Assembly (NCBI GenBank): GCA_963969365.1
Contig: OZ017758.1
Coordinates: 558,001 to 622,000, forward strand
From: Asterochloris sp. CNOR1
Taxonomy: Eukaryota > Chlorophyta > Trebouxiophyceae > Trebouxiales > Trebouxiaceae
Length of the DNA: 64,000 nt
Reading direction: 5' to 3'
Positions 1 through 12,439 of this stretch are shown here, in pieces (positions within the stretch are counted from its first letter, which is position 1; each line of letters begins with the position of its first letter). The translations under genes were made by a program, and so were the position numbers. The notes beneath the pieces were generated by a model, which had not been told where the DNA came from, did not search any database, and worked only from the letters and a program-made list of their open reading frames with translations.

Positions 1-331
1 ACTGCACAGCGGTGGATGCATACTGATTTATTGGCTGACATGCGGCTCCTCACGCACTATATGATGCTTGCAATGTGCTGGCATCTGTCCAGAGCTGCTG
101 TCGAAGTGCATCAGGATTGCCAGGATTTAGTAGCCTTGCTCCCATGACTGACTGACATCTCAGCTTGCACCCTCTTCCTGACAGAGCTGCCCCACCCACT
201 GCGGACTGCTTGTGCGCATCAGTCCAGCAGCGCCTGGGAGGGCTCCCTCGCCTAAGCGCCCCTTGTGGCGTCCGGCGTGTCTCACTCCTATAAAACAGCC
301 TTGCTGACTGCACTGAGGCTGTGCCCTGCAG
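1..331. other. 5' flank or upstream intron of the shugoshin-like gene
   Basis: No convincing coding stretch is seen. The first supported shugoshin exon begins at a CTGCAG acceptor near 331 in the middle of a codon, so this stretch probably contains intron sequence and perhaps an upstream first exon that I could not place. Confidence 0.35.
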
Positions 332-2873
332 GCTGATGCTGAAGCAGGCTGAGGAGCGCACCCTGCAGGCGGAGCACTTTGCCCAGGAGCGAGTGCGGCG
401 CATGGCAGTTCAAAATGTGGAGGTGGTCCGTGCCAATGGCCGCCAGCAGGAAGTGATTCGGGAGCTCAAGCGCCACGTACGTCAGTTGTTGGCGTGGCAG
501 CTTAATCAGCTGTATATTCGTAGCCTGCATCTACCCTGCTGGCTACCTGAGCCCAGCATGTATGACAGCTGCTGAGGTGACGTTAGCATCTGATAAAGGT
601 TTGCGGCAGTTTTCAATCATGTTGTTTGGCAGGGCACAAGCGAGGTGGCCCTCGCGGGTCGCCTCCTGCCACATTTCCAGGCCCGTGGCTGACGCCGTTG
701 TCACCGCCTGCCTGCAGACTGAGCAGCTGAGGCTGGAGAATACCTGCCTGCGCGGCTCTGCCAAGGTGGGTCAACTTACGAGACAGACTTACTGCCGCAT
801 CGCAAATATGTTGGTGTGTTGTAGCCACTAGCAGGGCCTGCTGCAGATCTCCACTAGGCAAGACAGGTTACACATTCATGTGTGCCACCTGTAGTTCCTG
901 AGCCCAGCTGAACCTCTGCTCACACATCAATGTGTGCAGTCCTCCCAGCCATTTGTCATGCTGCTTCTGCCGCAAATTTTGAGATTCCTGACCAACCCTG
1001 CTGCAGGCCAAGGCGGGGGAGGATGCAGAGGTCATTCGCCGATTGCAGCGCCAGATAGGGCGCCTCCAGCAGCAGCTGCGTGCTTTCAGCAAGCAGGCCC
1101 ATCGTGCTAGGGGACGGAGAGCTGAGAGTGGTGTCCTGATCAAGGCAGGCCACCCTGGGCGCCAGCGCGAAGCCTCCCACAGGCCAGCCGCAGAGGCCAG
1201 CACGGTGCGCGGGGCCCTGGACGAGCAATCATCGGTACACCTTGATCAATGCCTCTTGCTGCAGCAGTTCCTCTTCAGCATCCAACATGGCTGCTGTGAT
1301 TGCATGCGTGTCGCTGCCCCTTGAGAGGTGCACATTGCTTCGCGAGCATATCAGGCTGGTCCTGGCAGTGTCATGCTTGCATCATTGCTGCCTGAATGCC
1401 TATCATTCCATGTTGTAGGACGAAGCCCAGCCGCACAGCGACGAGGAGTCTGCCACATCCTCAGAGGCTGCAGCCGTCAGCGTCGAGGCTCGCGGCAGCT
1501 CTGACCTGGAAACAGCCCCCGCAGAGCCCCAGACAGCAGTCACCACAGCTGCACCCGCTGCAGACCCCCCAGGCTCTGAGACTGCTCCCGGCCTCCAGTG
1601 CTTTCCCCTGGTCAGCCAGGTTGCCCAGCAGCAGGACATTCTTGAGACTGCCCCCAGCAGCCTGCTGTGGGAAGCTGCCAAGCAGGCTGCAGAGGACGAC
1701 GAGGCTGGCCCCACATCAGTAGGCAGGGACGATGCGGTCTGCTGCCCCGCGGCACATGCGAGCCTGCCGCAGCTGCTCGCTGAGGAGTCCCCTGCCAGCT
1801 CTGTGTCTGCCATGCCTGCGGCATCAGAGGCCCAGCAGGAAGCCGCCACCAGTGGCTCTGCCCTGCAGAAGCTGTGGGACAGCCTCGACCGCGCAGGGAG
1901 CTTCACAACCCTGGCCCCACCGCTGGTGCGCACAATGCCCTGTCACATCTGCCTGGCTTGCAAGGAGTCCTGGCATGCATGCACAGCTGCAAAAGGGCTG
2001 CCATGTGATTGCCTGTTGAGGTGCTGCCACCTCATTGCACAGCCCTTGCCGTGGCGCTCTGCAGGACAGTGCACCTGAGATTCGCCCTGTGCAAGCACCC
2101 CTGCCTCCCCTGGCCTCTGCCCTGCGCGTGCGGCTTCCTGTCAAGGAGAGCGAGGATGAAATTGGGATCAGCCTGAGCCAGGCAGCTGCACGTGCAGCCG
2201 CAGCGATCTCCCGCGCCACCTCTCGTGCAATCTACCCTTCAGAACTGATGGATGCTGAGGTGCGCTTGACGTCTACTCTGATTGCCTTCACAGCCAACTG
2301 AGACTGAGCCCTTTGCAGACATGACCTGATTGCTGTGTGGGGCATGCCAAGAAGTCCTGCTGCTCTGTCAGCCCCCTGCACCATTGCTACAGGCAACTGT
2401 AGTGCTGTGCAGGCCGCAGGGCGGGGAGAGTCTGCATGTGCAGCTGTGGACTTGAGTCGCAAAGATGATGGCTCTGCAGACAGCTACCAGACCCCAAGGA
2501 GCGTGGCTCCTGAGCCAGATGGCGAAGACAGGTGTGCTGTGCCTGTGGGGGTCGCCAACTCACCTGGGGAAGCTCAGTGTTTTGCCAATTGCTCACTGCT
2601 CTGTCAATTGCATCATTAAGCGGCCTTCCTCCTGCAGGGCAGCTGCCTCTGCGCTCCGCCGTACTTCAGCCAGAAGCAAGCCATCAGTTTGTTATGAAGA
2701 GCCTTGTCTGAGGCGCAAGCTGCGCCAGGTGTGCTGCCGCCTGGCCAGCTCTGTGCTTACCACTGCTGCATGCTCGGCCCCCTGCTGACATCACCTTGCT
2801 CCCCTTGCAGGGGGACCCCAACACTTTCCTAGACTTGATTGGTGCCAAGAAGCCGGCTGTACAACAGAAGTAA
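332..2873 (+). CDS. SGO: Shugoshin-like centromeric cohesion protector (5' end missing)
   Basis: Eight exons can be joined with consistent phases: 332-476, 718-765, 1007-1204, 1419-1925, 2065-2259, 2413-2531, 2638-2728 and 2811-2873 (TAA). The N-terminal part is a charged heptad-like coiled coil (exons 1-3, e.g. QEVIRELKRH, VIRRLQRQIGRLQQQLRAF). A long acidic, Ala/Pro/Ser-rich low-complexity middle follows. Exon 7 holds a basic box (ARSKPSVCYEEPCLRRKLRQ) with the spacing of the Shugoshin_C motif: basic residues, then V-x-Y-x-E-P-x-L, then K-L-R. An acidic/hydrophobic tail (NTFLDLIGAKK) ends it. By family knowledge, shugoshins recruit PP2A-B56 through the coiled coil and bind phosphorylated H2A through the C box, guarding cohesin at centromeres. 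The final Arg of the usual K(L/M)RR is Gln here. About 455 residues are visible; the start lies upstream. The family diverges fast, so the call rests on architecture plus the C box. Confidence 0.66.
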
Positions 2874-3149
2874 TTGCCAGAGACGAATTCCTGCCATAAG
2901 CCTATGCTGGCGCTCCTCTCGCCTCCTGCCAGTATCCTGATGCCTGCTCCTGACTGCTGCTGTGGCCAGCTCGAGTTGACTGTGAAGCCAGCACTCACGG
3001 CATTGATTCCTGACAGCTCCATAAACATTCGGCATAGCATGACTTGTGAGCCCCAAAACACCCAGCCAACTTTGCAGACTGCGCCGTTTACAAAGCAGTG
3101 AACAGACACCAGAAACACAAAAGAAGCCTGCTTGATGAAATTTACTGCG
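2874..3149. other. Convergent intergenic region
   Basis: Tail-to-tail spacer of about 275 bases between the shugoshin-like stop (2873) and the J-domain gene stop (3150). It holds the poly(A) signal of the - strand gene. No TGTAA was seen just after the + strand stop. Confidence 0.6.
3088..3092 (-). terminator. TGTAA poly(A) signal of the J-domain gene
   Basis: TTACA on + (TGTAA on -) lies about 60 bases after the stop codon at 3150. TGTAA is the standard green-algal polyadenylation signal. Confidence 0.5.
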
Positions 3150-6100
3150 TCACCGCTTGTTCTGTTTTGCAAAGCAACTGCTAATTGCCTTGAAACTCTC
3201 TTCAGCCATAATCTGCTCAAATATGGGGGCTGAGGCGTGCCTGTCTGGGTGGAGCTGCCTCTGTGCCAGCTTATAGGCCTTTTCCTGCTGGGCTGGCGAC
3301 GGCCACATGCCGCCCTCCACCTTCATGCCCAGAGCACGCAGCACCTGAGGCAGGGTCCTGAGACCCCGCAGCCGCATCTGCAGGTCGGCCCGCACCCGGG
3401 CCCGGAGCTGCTCTTTCTGTTGCTCCACAGCCTCCCGATCCGCCAGTTGCTGGCGATGCTGGTCCAGCCGAGCCTGCAGGGCAGCATGTGGGGATGCTGC
3501 CACCATGCACCCACACGCAGCGCGTGAGCAGGGCAACTAGCTTGCACCTTGTACCCCCATGCCTGGCAGGCAGCCCCTCCAGAGTGTGCACAGGATCAGG
3601 ATCTGGATCAAGCAAGTGTCACATGTGCAAGATGGCAGTCCTGCACCCCAAGGCTTTGCCTACAACCTGATCAACATGGCTCTCATGGGCAAGTGAAGCC
3701 CTGCGGGCAATCTGACCTGGGTGCGTGCATTCATCTCCTTCTCAGCCCGCCGCCGCGCCTTTTCGCGCTGCGCCTCCTGGGCCTGCTGCTTGATGACAGT
3801 CTGCACAGCCGTGGCGAGCAAATGTCAGTGACAGGAGGCAATCAGGGACACAGCAGCGAGCCTGGCTCTGCAGTTAAAGGCTCCTGGTCAGACACAAGCG
3901 CAGCAACACCCCAGTTGCCTGCAGCAGCACAGCCAGCAGCGGGTGTGGCTGCACCTGGCGTTGCTCCCACTCGGCGGCCAGGGCTACCTCATCCCGTCCA
4001 TCGCGGCGCTGCATTTCTTGCACAGCTCCTGGCACGCCTGCCGGTGGCTCTAGGGACCCCTCCTCCTCTGAGTCATCATCCACCGTCACTGGGCGCTCTG
4101 CCGCAGAGCCGGCCGCCTGGCCGCCTGGCATGCCAGAGGCTGGCGTCTCTGAGAACAGGGAGGCTGTGGGCGGGACAGACCCCAGGGGCCCACCCCTGCA
4201 GGCGCGCGTGGCCCCCTCCCCCTGCTTGGGCTGGGGTTGCTGCTGCACCCCAGACGTGGCAGGTGCAGCTGCGGCCGGTGGAGGGTTGTCCAGGATGATC
4301 ACATCGTCCTCAGAGTCCTCCCAGGCAGGCACAGCCTCTGCCTCCTCTGCTGGAGGTGAGGCCACTGGCCGGGGCACACACAGCTTGCTGCGCTTCCTGG
4401 CTGCCGGGCTGTTGCCTGAGGTGGCAGCAGAGTCTGAGCCCAGGGAATCGCTGTCCAGGTCGATGGGCTGAGCTGCGCTGCCCTCGCGCGGGCGCTTGCT
4501 GCCGACCGAGGGATGCAAAGGGCCCTGGTGGCGCTGGTGCTGGTGAGGCTCAGGCTTTACGCCCACAGACTGCCTGAGGAAGCTGTTGGCTGCAGCCTGC
4601 AGCAGGATAAGAAGGCACTCAGGCCTGATTGGGCCGTAAGGCCACGGGAAATGCGCACCACTGCATGCTGATACCATAACCACCAGTTGCTTCCAGCCCA
4701 TTTGGTCCAGGCACGCTTAAAACATCTTTGCACCGGCTAGCAGAAGCTGAGACTAGTGCAGAGCAGGTGACAGGGAGAAGCAGCTCGCAGACATCAGGCC
4801 TTACCTGCTGCCGCAGTCTGCTGGTCCCTGCAGACCTCCCAGGCCGCCTGCGCTGGTGGGGGATTGCGCCCTGCGCGCTGGACGACTGGCTGCGCTCAGC
4901 CCTGCTGTGTGAGCTGCCACCTGACTGCGCCTGGGCGCCATCCCCTGCACAGGTGCAGCCCAACCCCTTCAAGTCAAGGAATAAAGCAGTCTGCAGCTTC
5001 AGCCTGCACACAGCAAAATACTCCATGGAATTTGAGCCAGCAGGGGAGCCATGCAGGGCATGGTGCAGGTGCATTGCAACTGCTTCTGAGCCTGGCATGC
5101 TGCAGCGAAGCTTCAGGAGGCTGACCACCATGCTGTGTCCACAATATGCCATTGCCTTTGCCGTGCATGAGGCAAGCTGACTCTCAGAATCCCCACCTGT
5201 GATGTCAATTTCAACTTCAACCCAGCCCTCGCTGCTACCCTGCACTGCAGCCTCATGCACAGCAGCAGCAGCGGCTGTGTCTGCTGGCAAGGCAGGCTGG
5301 CGCTGCTGCGGCTGGGGCCCAGCGCCAGATGCAGCAGGGGAGTTGGCCTTGGTCTTTACTGGGGCCGGGGTGAGGCCTGCGCCTGCACGTCAATGCATCT
5401 GGGTGTGCTCCCTTACAAATGCCTGCTCAGGCATGAAGGTTTGGCTCAGGCTGTTTGAGGCAACTAGCAAATGAGCCAAAACGGCGAGCTGAAACACATT
5501 CGGAATGGCATGGTCTTCTCACTAAGGGCAAGGATGTGTGCTTATGCCTGTTCACCATGGTCTCCTTGGTGAAGCGTGAGGTGGACACTGCAGGAGCTGT
5601 GCTGCCGCTGGTACGCACCTGTGGGCTTCCCTCGCAGATGCTTCACACCTATCCTTCCCTGCGACTTGTAGCTCGCCTTGACCAGGGGGTTGTCCTGCAT
5701 GGTGGCTGCAGTGCTGGGGACCTGTGCAGCTGCTGTGCGCCTCCCCAGAGGGCTTCCTGGCGTCGGAAGGCCGGCGGAAGGCGGCGAGCCCAGATCCGGC
5801 AGGCCCGTCCTGACTCGGGGACTGACGGTCGCCTGCGGCTGCTGCTGGGCTGTATTTTGCCCAGCTGCTGCAGCAGTGCTGCTGCGCCCTTCCTCCACTC
5901 CGCCGCGCGCTGGCAGCGCCTGAGCCTTGCCACTGCCTGCAGATGCCTGTTGCACGGGAGCAGGAGCCACCCTCCCGTCCTTGCACACTGCTGCTGCTGT
6001 TAGCCTGGCGGCAGCAGCAGCGTTCTGCTGCGACCCAAGCCCATTGGCATGTCGGCGGCCAGGCTGATGTGGCTTCAGCCGGCCGCCTCCCAGGCTGGGC

Positions 6101-7552
6101 CGGGCATCGCTCCTGCCAACACTGGGCGAGTCCACACCTTCCGATGCGCCCGCAGCCACTGCTGTTCCCGTCCCCTGCCCTGAGTCCTGCACAACAGGCT
6201 CCGCTGCATGCTGCCCGGCAGGCTGCGGCCTGGGGGAGTCTACGTCCATGGCCACGGGCCCCTCATGCTCAGCCTCGGCCCAGCTGCGTTTCCTGCCCCG
6301 ACCGGCTTCCTGCGCCTGGGCAGGGCGCCCTTGCTCCTCGCTGCTGCCCTTGCCCTTCTTGGACATGCAGCGCTCCGATCTGCGCCCGTGAGCTCTCCTG
6401 TTCTCCTTCTTCAGTGGGCGAAGTGCAGCTTCCTGAAGCGCAGCAACCACATAGGGACCTGGGCACCTGCTTCTCCAGACCCAGATGGTCCCCAACAGTA
6501 TGCTCGTGAGTGCTGCCAGCAGGGCTATCTGCAATGGCAAGGACTGCTGACCAAGCACGATGCTTTGTTGTGGGCCTGCTGTGGGCTCCACAGGGCAGCT
6601 CTGCAGCTCCAAACCCGCAGTCATCAAGCTCACCTGGAGGAGCTGCGCCAGCGTGTCCCGCACGTCTTGGTGAGGGTCCGAGGCGTAGTGCCTGGCAGGG
6701 AGGTTGAAGCACTTGAGGGAGTCGCTGCCCTGGGGGTGCTGCAGGATCAGCGGGCACTCCCGTATGGCTGCAGCCCCCTTCGCTGCAAGGATAGGCTGAG
6801 AGTCAGCTGGATGCTGGTACTGCATGATTGTCGGCTGGGCAACATGTGAGTTGCTAGAGGTCGGGCAAGAGGGCGCTTGCAAAACTGATGGGAGTATGTT
6901 ATGTGAAAAGGGCCCACCTGTAGCAAAGCTGGGTGAGGCGTGACCTGGTGTGGCCTTCCTGCTGCTCACAACAGAGGCCTTGTCGCCACGGGCTGCCTTC
7001 ACTCCATTCCACTTGCTGCTGGCCCTGCGTGCATCATTATTGTGCAGCTGCAGCTGAGGCTCTGCAGCAGCGCCTGCAGTGGGCTTCGCAACCGGCTCGT
7101 GCTGCCCACCACTGCGTGCTCCAGCACGGGAACTGTCAGACTCAGCGTCACTTTGGGTGACAGACTCTGTGTTGGGCTGTTGTGAGGCTGCCTGTGGCTT
7201 GCTGCTGCTCACTGCAATAGGGTCAGCTGCTGCTGCCGATGGGATTCTGGTGGGTACAGTGCCTGGCAATCCTTTCAAGTGTTTCTGGAGCTGCGAGGCA
7301 GCAGGAGAGTGCTCAAGGCCAAGAGCCTGCTCCACTTCAAAAAGAGTGCTGCTAAGTGCATCGAAGGGAGCCTGCAGGGTGTGCCACAGAGAGAGTCAAC
7401 AGCCATGCAGAACGTATGCTATGCAGCTCGATGAGAAAATGCTGTGTTGGGTGGCAGGTTGAAACGTCCAACATCACCTGCAGCTCCTCCACCATCACCA
7501 CCCATGAGCTCTTGATGACCAGGCCAAGTCCTCCCAATTGCTGGTCAATAAA
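3150..7552 (-). CDS. Nuclear protein with SUMO-interacting motifs and a C-terminal J domain
   Basis: A spliced - strand gene. From the 3' end, exons are 3150-3473, 3717-3800, 3955-4596, 4805-4944, 5197-5382, a long open stretch from 5619 to about 7371 (may hide short introns, e.g. a GTGAGC donor after DTLAQLLQ), and 7478 to about 7552; the junction phases I checked agree. The last exon carries a J-like domain: a helix KAYKLAQRQL, the HPD tripeptide (HPDRHAS), then MAEESFKAISSCF. A basic coiled region (EAQREKARRRAEKEM) precedes it. The middle is disordered, with basic KRSK/KRPR patches and SIM-like motifs (DDVIILD, QPIDLDSDS), which suggests a nuclear, SUMO-linked protein. J domains stimulate Hsp70 ATPase through HPD. 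The N-terminal half is unrecognised, and more upstream exons are likely (see 7640-10601). Its 5' part, from 6413 up, is copied in the tandem units. Confidence 0.62.
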
Positions 7553-7639
7553 CCCGAAAATTTGACCACATGAACCTGCTCTGTGGTTTAGTGCAGCAGC
7601 AGCTAAACTCGTGAGCCACTGGGTGAACGGCTGACCCTG

Positions 7640-10601
7640 CTGTTAGAACTGGCATCGGAGAAAAAAGCAGATCGGAACACAAACTCCTGTGACTTGGCAG
7701 CCAGGGGTTCTCCAAGGCAAGGGGGCAGGACGATCCATCGCTTGGCTTGTATGTGTTCAGCTTCTGAAGGGCAGTGGGTGCAAGAACTGTCAATTCGCTG
7801 GTGCGGGCAGCACACTGAGGCCTTTGGAGGCGATTTTTCTGAGGCGGTCTTTGCAACATGCCCAGTGTAGATAATGGTTGCACATCAAGTTCAGGGTGCA
7901 GTGGGGAGGCGCAGACGGGAGATCAGCAAGGACTGTGCAAGTGTAGAATTTTTTGGCGGCGCTTGTATCATGTCAACACGAGATCTTGCAGATGGTCTGA
8001 ACATTTGTCGCAGATAGCAGCAGCCAAGCCAGTGCAGAATCTGGCATTCATGCTTGAGGGCTGGCAGCGACAAGCAAAGTATTGATGCGCATGGCTGCCC
8101 AAAGAAGGTGTGCATTTTCAAGTGTCATCTGTGCTCTGATGCCTGTTGCGCATGGAGTCAAGACTCAGAGATCTCTGAGCAGGTTATGTAGCATCTCATA
8201 GTGGGTCCTGGCACCCCCATTGTTGGCTCAAGGTGGTCAGCACAACTGGAAGCTGGTGTTGGCACATACCTTGATGCCCGAGAGCCCCTGGCATGGGCTG
8301 CTGGTTCCTGACCGCACACTTGGTAATGCTGAGTAGCCATCAAATGAGGTGGTGAGCGTAGGTCACCCACTTGGAGGCTGCTGCCTTCCACTGCTGTCAA
8401 CTTGCGCACAGCGGCCACATCTCTGAGAGCGCTGCAGCGGTAACTATACTAATCAGAGACCCAGATGCTGCACCTCCAGGCAACCTTGTGAGGTCGTCTG
8501 CCTGGAAGCAAGGGCAGGCCCTGGGCATCTGAGAGCCCGATCTTAGCTACGAAGACCTCCAGATGCTTAATATGCTGACACAGGTGTCTTCATGACCACG
8601 CCTGCTGCAGGCCAAAATGGGCTAGCTCTGCAGCGCGGTGCATGAACATAGCTGCTGTTGCCTAGTGCATGCCCTCTGGCTTGTCCCAGGCAGCCAGGAG
8701 GGAGCTGTCACCCTTCCTTGCCTGCATGAGCCGCTTGCAGCTTGCCCTGACGGACTGCAGCTGCCTCCAGCCAGAAATGCTTGACTCATGAGCCAGAGGG
8801 ACTGCCTCCAAGCAAGTGCGCTGCTGAATGCTGCACTGCTGGCTCAGCAGCTGTCAGCTTTGCTCAGAACGGTGCAGCTGGAGAGGCAGGTGTCCAGGCA
8901 CTGACCGGGCAGCCCCAGTCTCTCCTTCATGGCAGGTAGGGCTCAGAAGAGGAGACAGCCAGCTGGGAGGCCCCAGCCCAGGGCGCCAGTCGCAGCAGTG
9001 CCCAGCAACAACGGCCCCGCAATGCAGCCCTGGAGAGATGTGGTGCTGGCCTTTTGGTCCAGGCGTAGGCAGGTTTTGTGCAGCCCAGGCTCTTGTGGCA
9101 GCTCTCATAGCCTGCAGTGGGCTCTAAGCCCAAGAGCTGTGAGTTGCAGCTTTGCTGATAGGACTCCAGGATCAAGCGAGTCCTTTCAGGCTGAAGGGGC
9201 AGCCTTCAGGAGCAGCTGGGTGTGCGCAGGCAGAGCGCATTGCTGCAGGACAAAGGGGATCCACTAAGGATGCAGTCATGCAGTCAGACTGCCAGTTCTG
9301 CTGCAGCCTGCGGTAGGGTTGACTTGCGCAGCTGTGAGCAGGGGCTGCGCTGCAGTGCATGCAATCGACCACCCCTTCTGAAGTCGCGTGTGAGCGACAC
9401 ATTTTTGCAGATCTGCCTCTGCATGGTCTCTCCCACTACGCAGGGCGCGCAGTCGTCGTATCAACTAGAGTGCCCAGGCTACCCCATGGCAGTCAGGCAA
9501 CCACGTACCTGGAGTGATGAGACAGCACAGACGACAACAGCAATTTGCTGCATGATGGACAGTGGGCCTTGCAGACTCTGCAAGCCACATGCCTGACTCT
9601 GTCAGCTGCCCTGCCTGAAGATGCTGGCGTCATGAGTGCAGCTGCAGTGGGCAGGTCCCCAGGGGTTCCTGCAATCTCAACATGTTACCAGCGAGATCCT
9701 GCGCAAGGATGAGGACATCTGCGGTGGTGTGGCCGGCCGCCCACATCAAGGGCTTGTAAAAAGGGGTTCCGCAGCGTTGCCCTCAGTGGTGCTGCATGCC
9801 TGGCTCTACTGCTGCGTGATGGTGCTGCTGGACTGGAGTGGGGCCTGTGTGCTGCTGGTGCCTGGCCTGCACTGGCAACGACAGGTAGGAAGAGATGATA
9901 TGCAAGCCCCCCAGGGAGGTTGAGGGAGTGCACCTGGTTTTGCACAGCGACTTTAATGCACCTGGTATTGAGCAACGAGGCTGTGCATGCATGGCACCTG
10001 CAAATTCAGGGCAGTACTGCTGCAGCATGCGGTCTGTCCAAAGCTACACATGACTTGGTCGTGTGCTCATGCCCTCAGGAAACTGCTGCTGCTTATCTGA
10101 TGCTCCAGTTTCAGCGGCCTGCTTGGAGGCTCATGCTCTCAGGGCCTTACTGCTGCAATGTGAGACCTGCAACTCAGCCGCAAAGCAGCCTGCAGGTGAT
10201 CTCCTCAGCTTAAACAACTGCTGCTCCATGTGTGCAGAGATGAGCTCCCTGCACCGCCTGGAAAAGGCTTTTCAAGCCGCGACATGGGTTCCTGGTGAGC
10301 TTTGGGAGGCCTGGCAGGAAGATGCACAGCTGAGCGTCTGCCTGGCAGACACTGACAAAGGCTTTGGCTTTTGGCTTTGCATCTGTGTCAGGTGGGTAGC
10401 CCTAGTTGAGCAGGGTTGGGGTTTGTTGCTGTGTTGAATGTATGACAGCACTTGATGAGCTAGGTGTGCAGTTGCCAGGCTCACTGCCTGCATCAAGCAA
10501 GGCACATCTGGCTGGCAACCGCTGACAGTAATCGCATTTGTTTGAGGGGCAGCTTGCAGCATATACACGACCAATGCTAGTTCATTGTTGGGCAGCCACA
10601 C
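7640..10601 (-). other. Candidate upstream exons and large intron of the J-domain gene
   Basis: Two - strand open stretches could extend the gene upstream with matching phases. One runs from about 7850 down to 7640 (motifs KSPPKASVCC, AKRWIVLPPCLGEP, EFVFRSAFF) and ends at a GTCAGC donor. The other is 10601-10485 (NELALVVYMLQAAPQ, VSGCQPDVPCLMQA) and ends at a GTGAGC donor. Between them lies about 2.6 kb without clear - strand coding, which would be an intron. The protein sequence is unrecognised. Unit 2 lacks nearly all of this putative intron and reads both stretches as one frame (22311-22679). Alternative: a separate upstream gene. Confidence 0.32.
7860..10460. other. 2.6 kb stretch with no firm gene (absent from unit 2)
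   Basis: Mostly unassigned. On + there are two short helix-like open stretches with good donors: 8821-8889 (LLNAALLAQQLSALLRTVQ, donor GTGTCC) and 10221-10292 (SSLHRLEKAFQAATWVPG, acceptor GTGCAG, donor GTGAGC). They could be exons of an unrecognised + strand gene or chance. The unit 3 copy is at 34611-37211. Confidence 0.2.
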
Positions 10602-10699
10602 ACTCTCCCCTCAACTGGGTCAGCTAGGGTGTATTGCCTCAGCAGCAGGCTGTTGTCAACAGCTGAGGCTCCTGTGAGCAAGCAGGCAGACCTGGATGC

Positions 10700-12190
10700 T
10701 GAACCCCTACAATGGCTGACACCAGCAGCGACGCTGAGCTCAAGCACTGCTGGTCTCATGCAGGCCCTGCCAAATGCCTGATGGCGCCATATCACATGCC
10801 ATGTGCTGCTGCGCCACTTGCAACTGCAGTTGCCTGCTGCAATGGTCTTGCAGAAACTCAATCGCTGCTGTCCGGTTGTGAGATCCAGTGGGCCCTAAAA
10901 GACAACTTAAGGGCTGTCGAGCATGATCTCCATCTGTGCTAAGTCAGGCGCCAAAGCCCATCCTGTTGGCTGCAGGTGAGCATGCGCTTCAAGTTGGAGT
11001 GCACTGCTACAAAGGGCGGCTGAGCAGGTGGAGGGAGCCCTCGGGTGCCATGCCTGTAATGCGGCAAAGCGACCTGTGCAGCAAGCGCCGTGAGTCGCAT
11101 CTTGCTCGGCTGCCTGGAAGATGTACCTGACACGGGCCCAGGGCCCGCAATTAGTGGCCTGCAGCCTGGCTGGTGGAATTGCAAAGGCGGATTTTCCTGT
11201 CTCCAACCTGGTCTGCATCATGCAGAACACATTATGTGGAGTGCACAGCAAGGGGTGATGTTGTTGCAGAGGACTCGCCATGTCAGTGCTTCAGGGCGTC
11301 AAAGCGTGCATCAGGCTCGCATGCCAGAGGGATGCAAGCCACTGCAGCACTGCATGGGCACTGCACTTCAGCCACGCCTTGCACGAAATCTTAGTGTTCA
11401 GCTGCTGCAGCTGCAAGGGTTGAGGGCAGCAGAGCCAGCACGAGGCGCAGATGCCTGGCGGGCCCTCTGGCTCTGGGGCTGTCGGCTGTTTCCAGCTCAA
11501 CATCTGCAGCAGGTGACAAGAACACCTTTATGTAAGCGGCAGAGTCCATAAATGCTGGTCCAGCACCCTAGACGGCCAACATTTTCCTCACTACATTGGC
11601 AGCAGGGTGGGGGCACACAGACCAGCTACAGCAAGGGCAGGGCTTCTAGTCACCACAGGATATGAGGTAGAAGTGACTGGTGGCTGGCAGAGCGCTTCAC
11701 GCACAGCTGGCTTCGCGAGCTTTGACCACCACAGACACAGCCCTGCCATTGATGGACGGGCATGCTTTGGCTTGCAAGACGTCACCAGCATTGCACCCTA
11801 CCTCGTAGATGCAGCAAAGCATCATCCCATGTTCGTCTATTCCCAGCTCATCATCCCAGTTCAAAAGCATAGTGGACCCAGAGCCTTACCTGTTGAAAGA
11901 CAGAAGCATGCCTGAGGGCCTCAACAGGCCACTTAGGCTTCAGACTGTCGAAAAGGCTGCTTTGAGGACGAATCTGCGACCGAGATCTGCTGATCACAAT
12001 GAGGTGCGTGTCCGTGTGTATTGATGAGCAACACAGCAGGAACGACACCTACACAGGCACAACATAGGCCACAAGCCTCAGAACAACACGTTATCCCATC
12101 GGATGCAATGGAAACCACAGCTGGCAGGGCGTTCTCCTCATCATAGGGAGTAGACTTCCCTTCCGTGGTCGTCATCGGCTGTTACTCAGT
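10700..12190 (+). other. Unresolved stretch with possible + strand exons
   Basis: Possible coding pieces include an ATG at 10712 (MADTSSDAELK), a stretch after a CTGCAG near 10976 (MRFKLECTATK), one near 11166-11223 (LAGGIAKADFPVSNL) and one at 11650-11850 (IDGRACFGLQDVTSIAPYLV). I could not join them into one model or recognise a family. Copies are at about 22778-24268 and 37451-38941. Confidence 0.18.
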
Positions 12191-12194
12191 TGCG

Positions 12195-12439
12195 GTGCAG
12201 CACGCAGCTGCCCATTACAACCTGCCAGACCTGCCAATACCTTCCACTGCACCTGCCAGGAGCTTCCATGAAACTCACTAGATGCTTCACATCACAACCT
12301 CTGTGGGTTTTAGAGTACATAAGGCGCTTTGTTCGCTTTGCTAGGAAACACACTCTTCGCACCTCATGCAGTCCTGAAACCCTTGTACATGGCCTCAGGG
12401 CAGAAGTCCACAGCAACCGTGGAACCTGTAGGTCACACA
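12195..12439 (+). repeat. Solo LTR a, unit 1
   Basis: About 245 bp, diverged member of the family that starts TG(T/C)AGCAC and ends near (G/A)G(C/T)CACA. It has the family's repeated CTGCCAG/TCCACTGCACCTGCC block and a GGCCTCAGGGC block. TTGCG lies on both sides (12190-12194, 12440-12444), as expected for a 5-bp target duplication of a Ty3-type integrase. Confidence 0.65.

Noticed and set aside
7845-10474. The 2,630-bp piece as a transposon inserted in units 1 and 3
   Set aside because: No inverted ends or target duplication at its borders, and both outer units share it; deletion in unit 2 is simpler.
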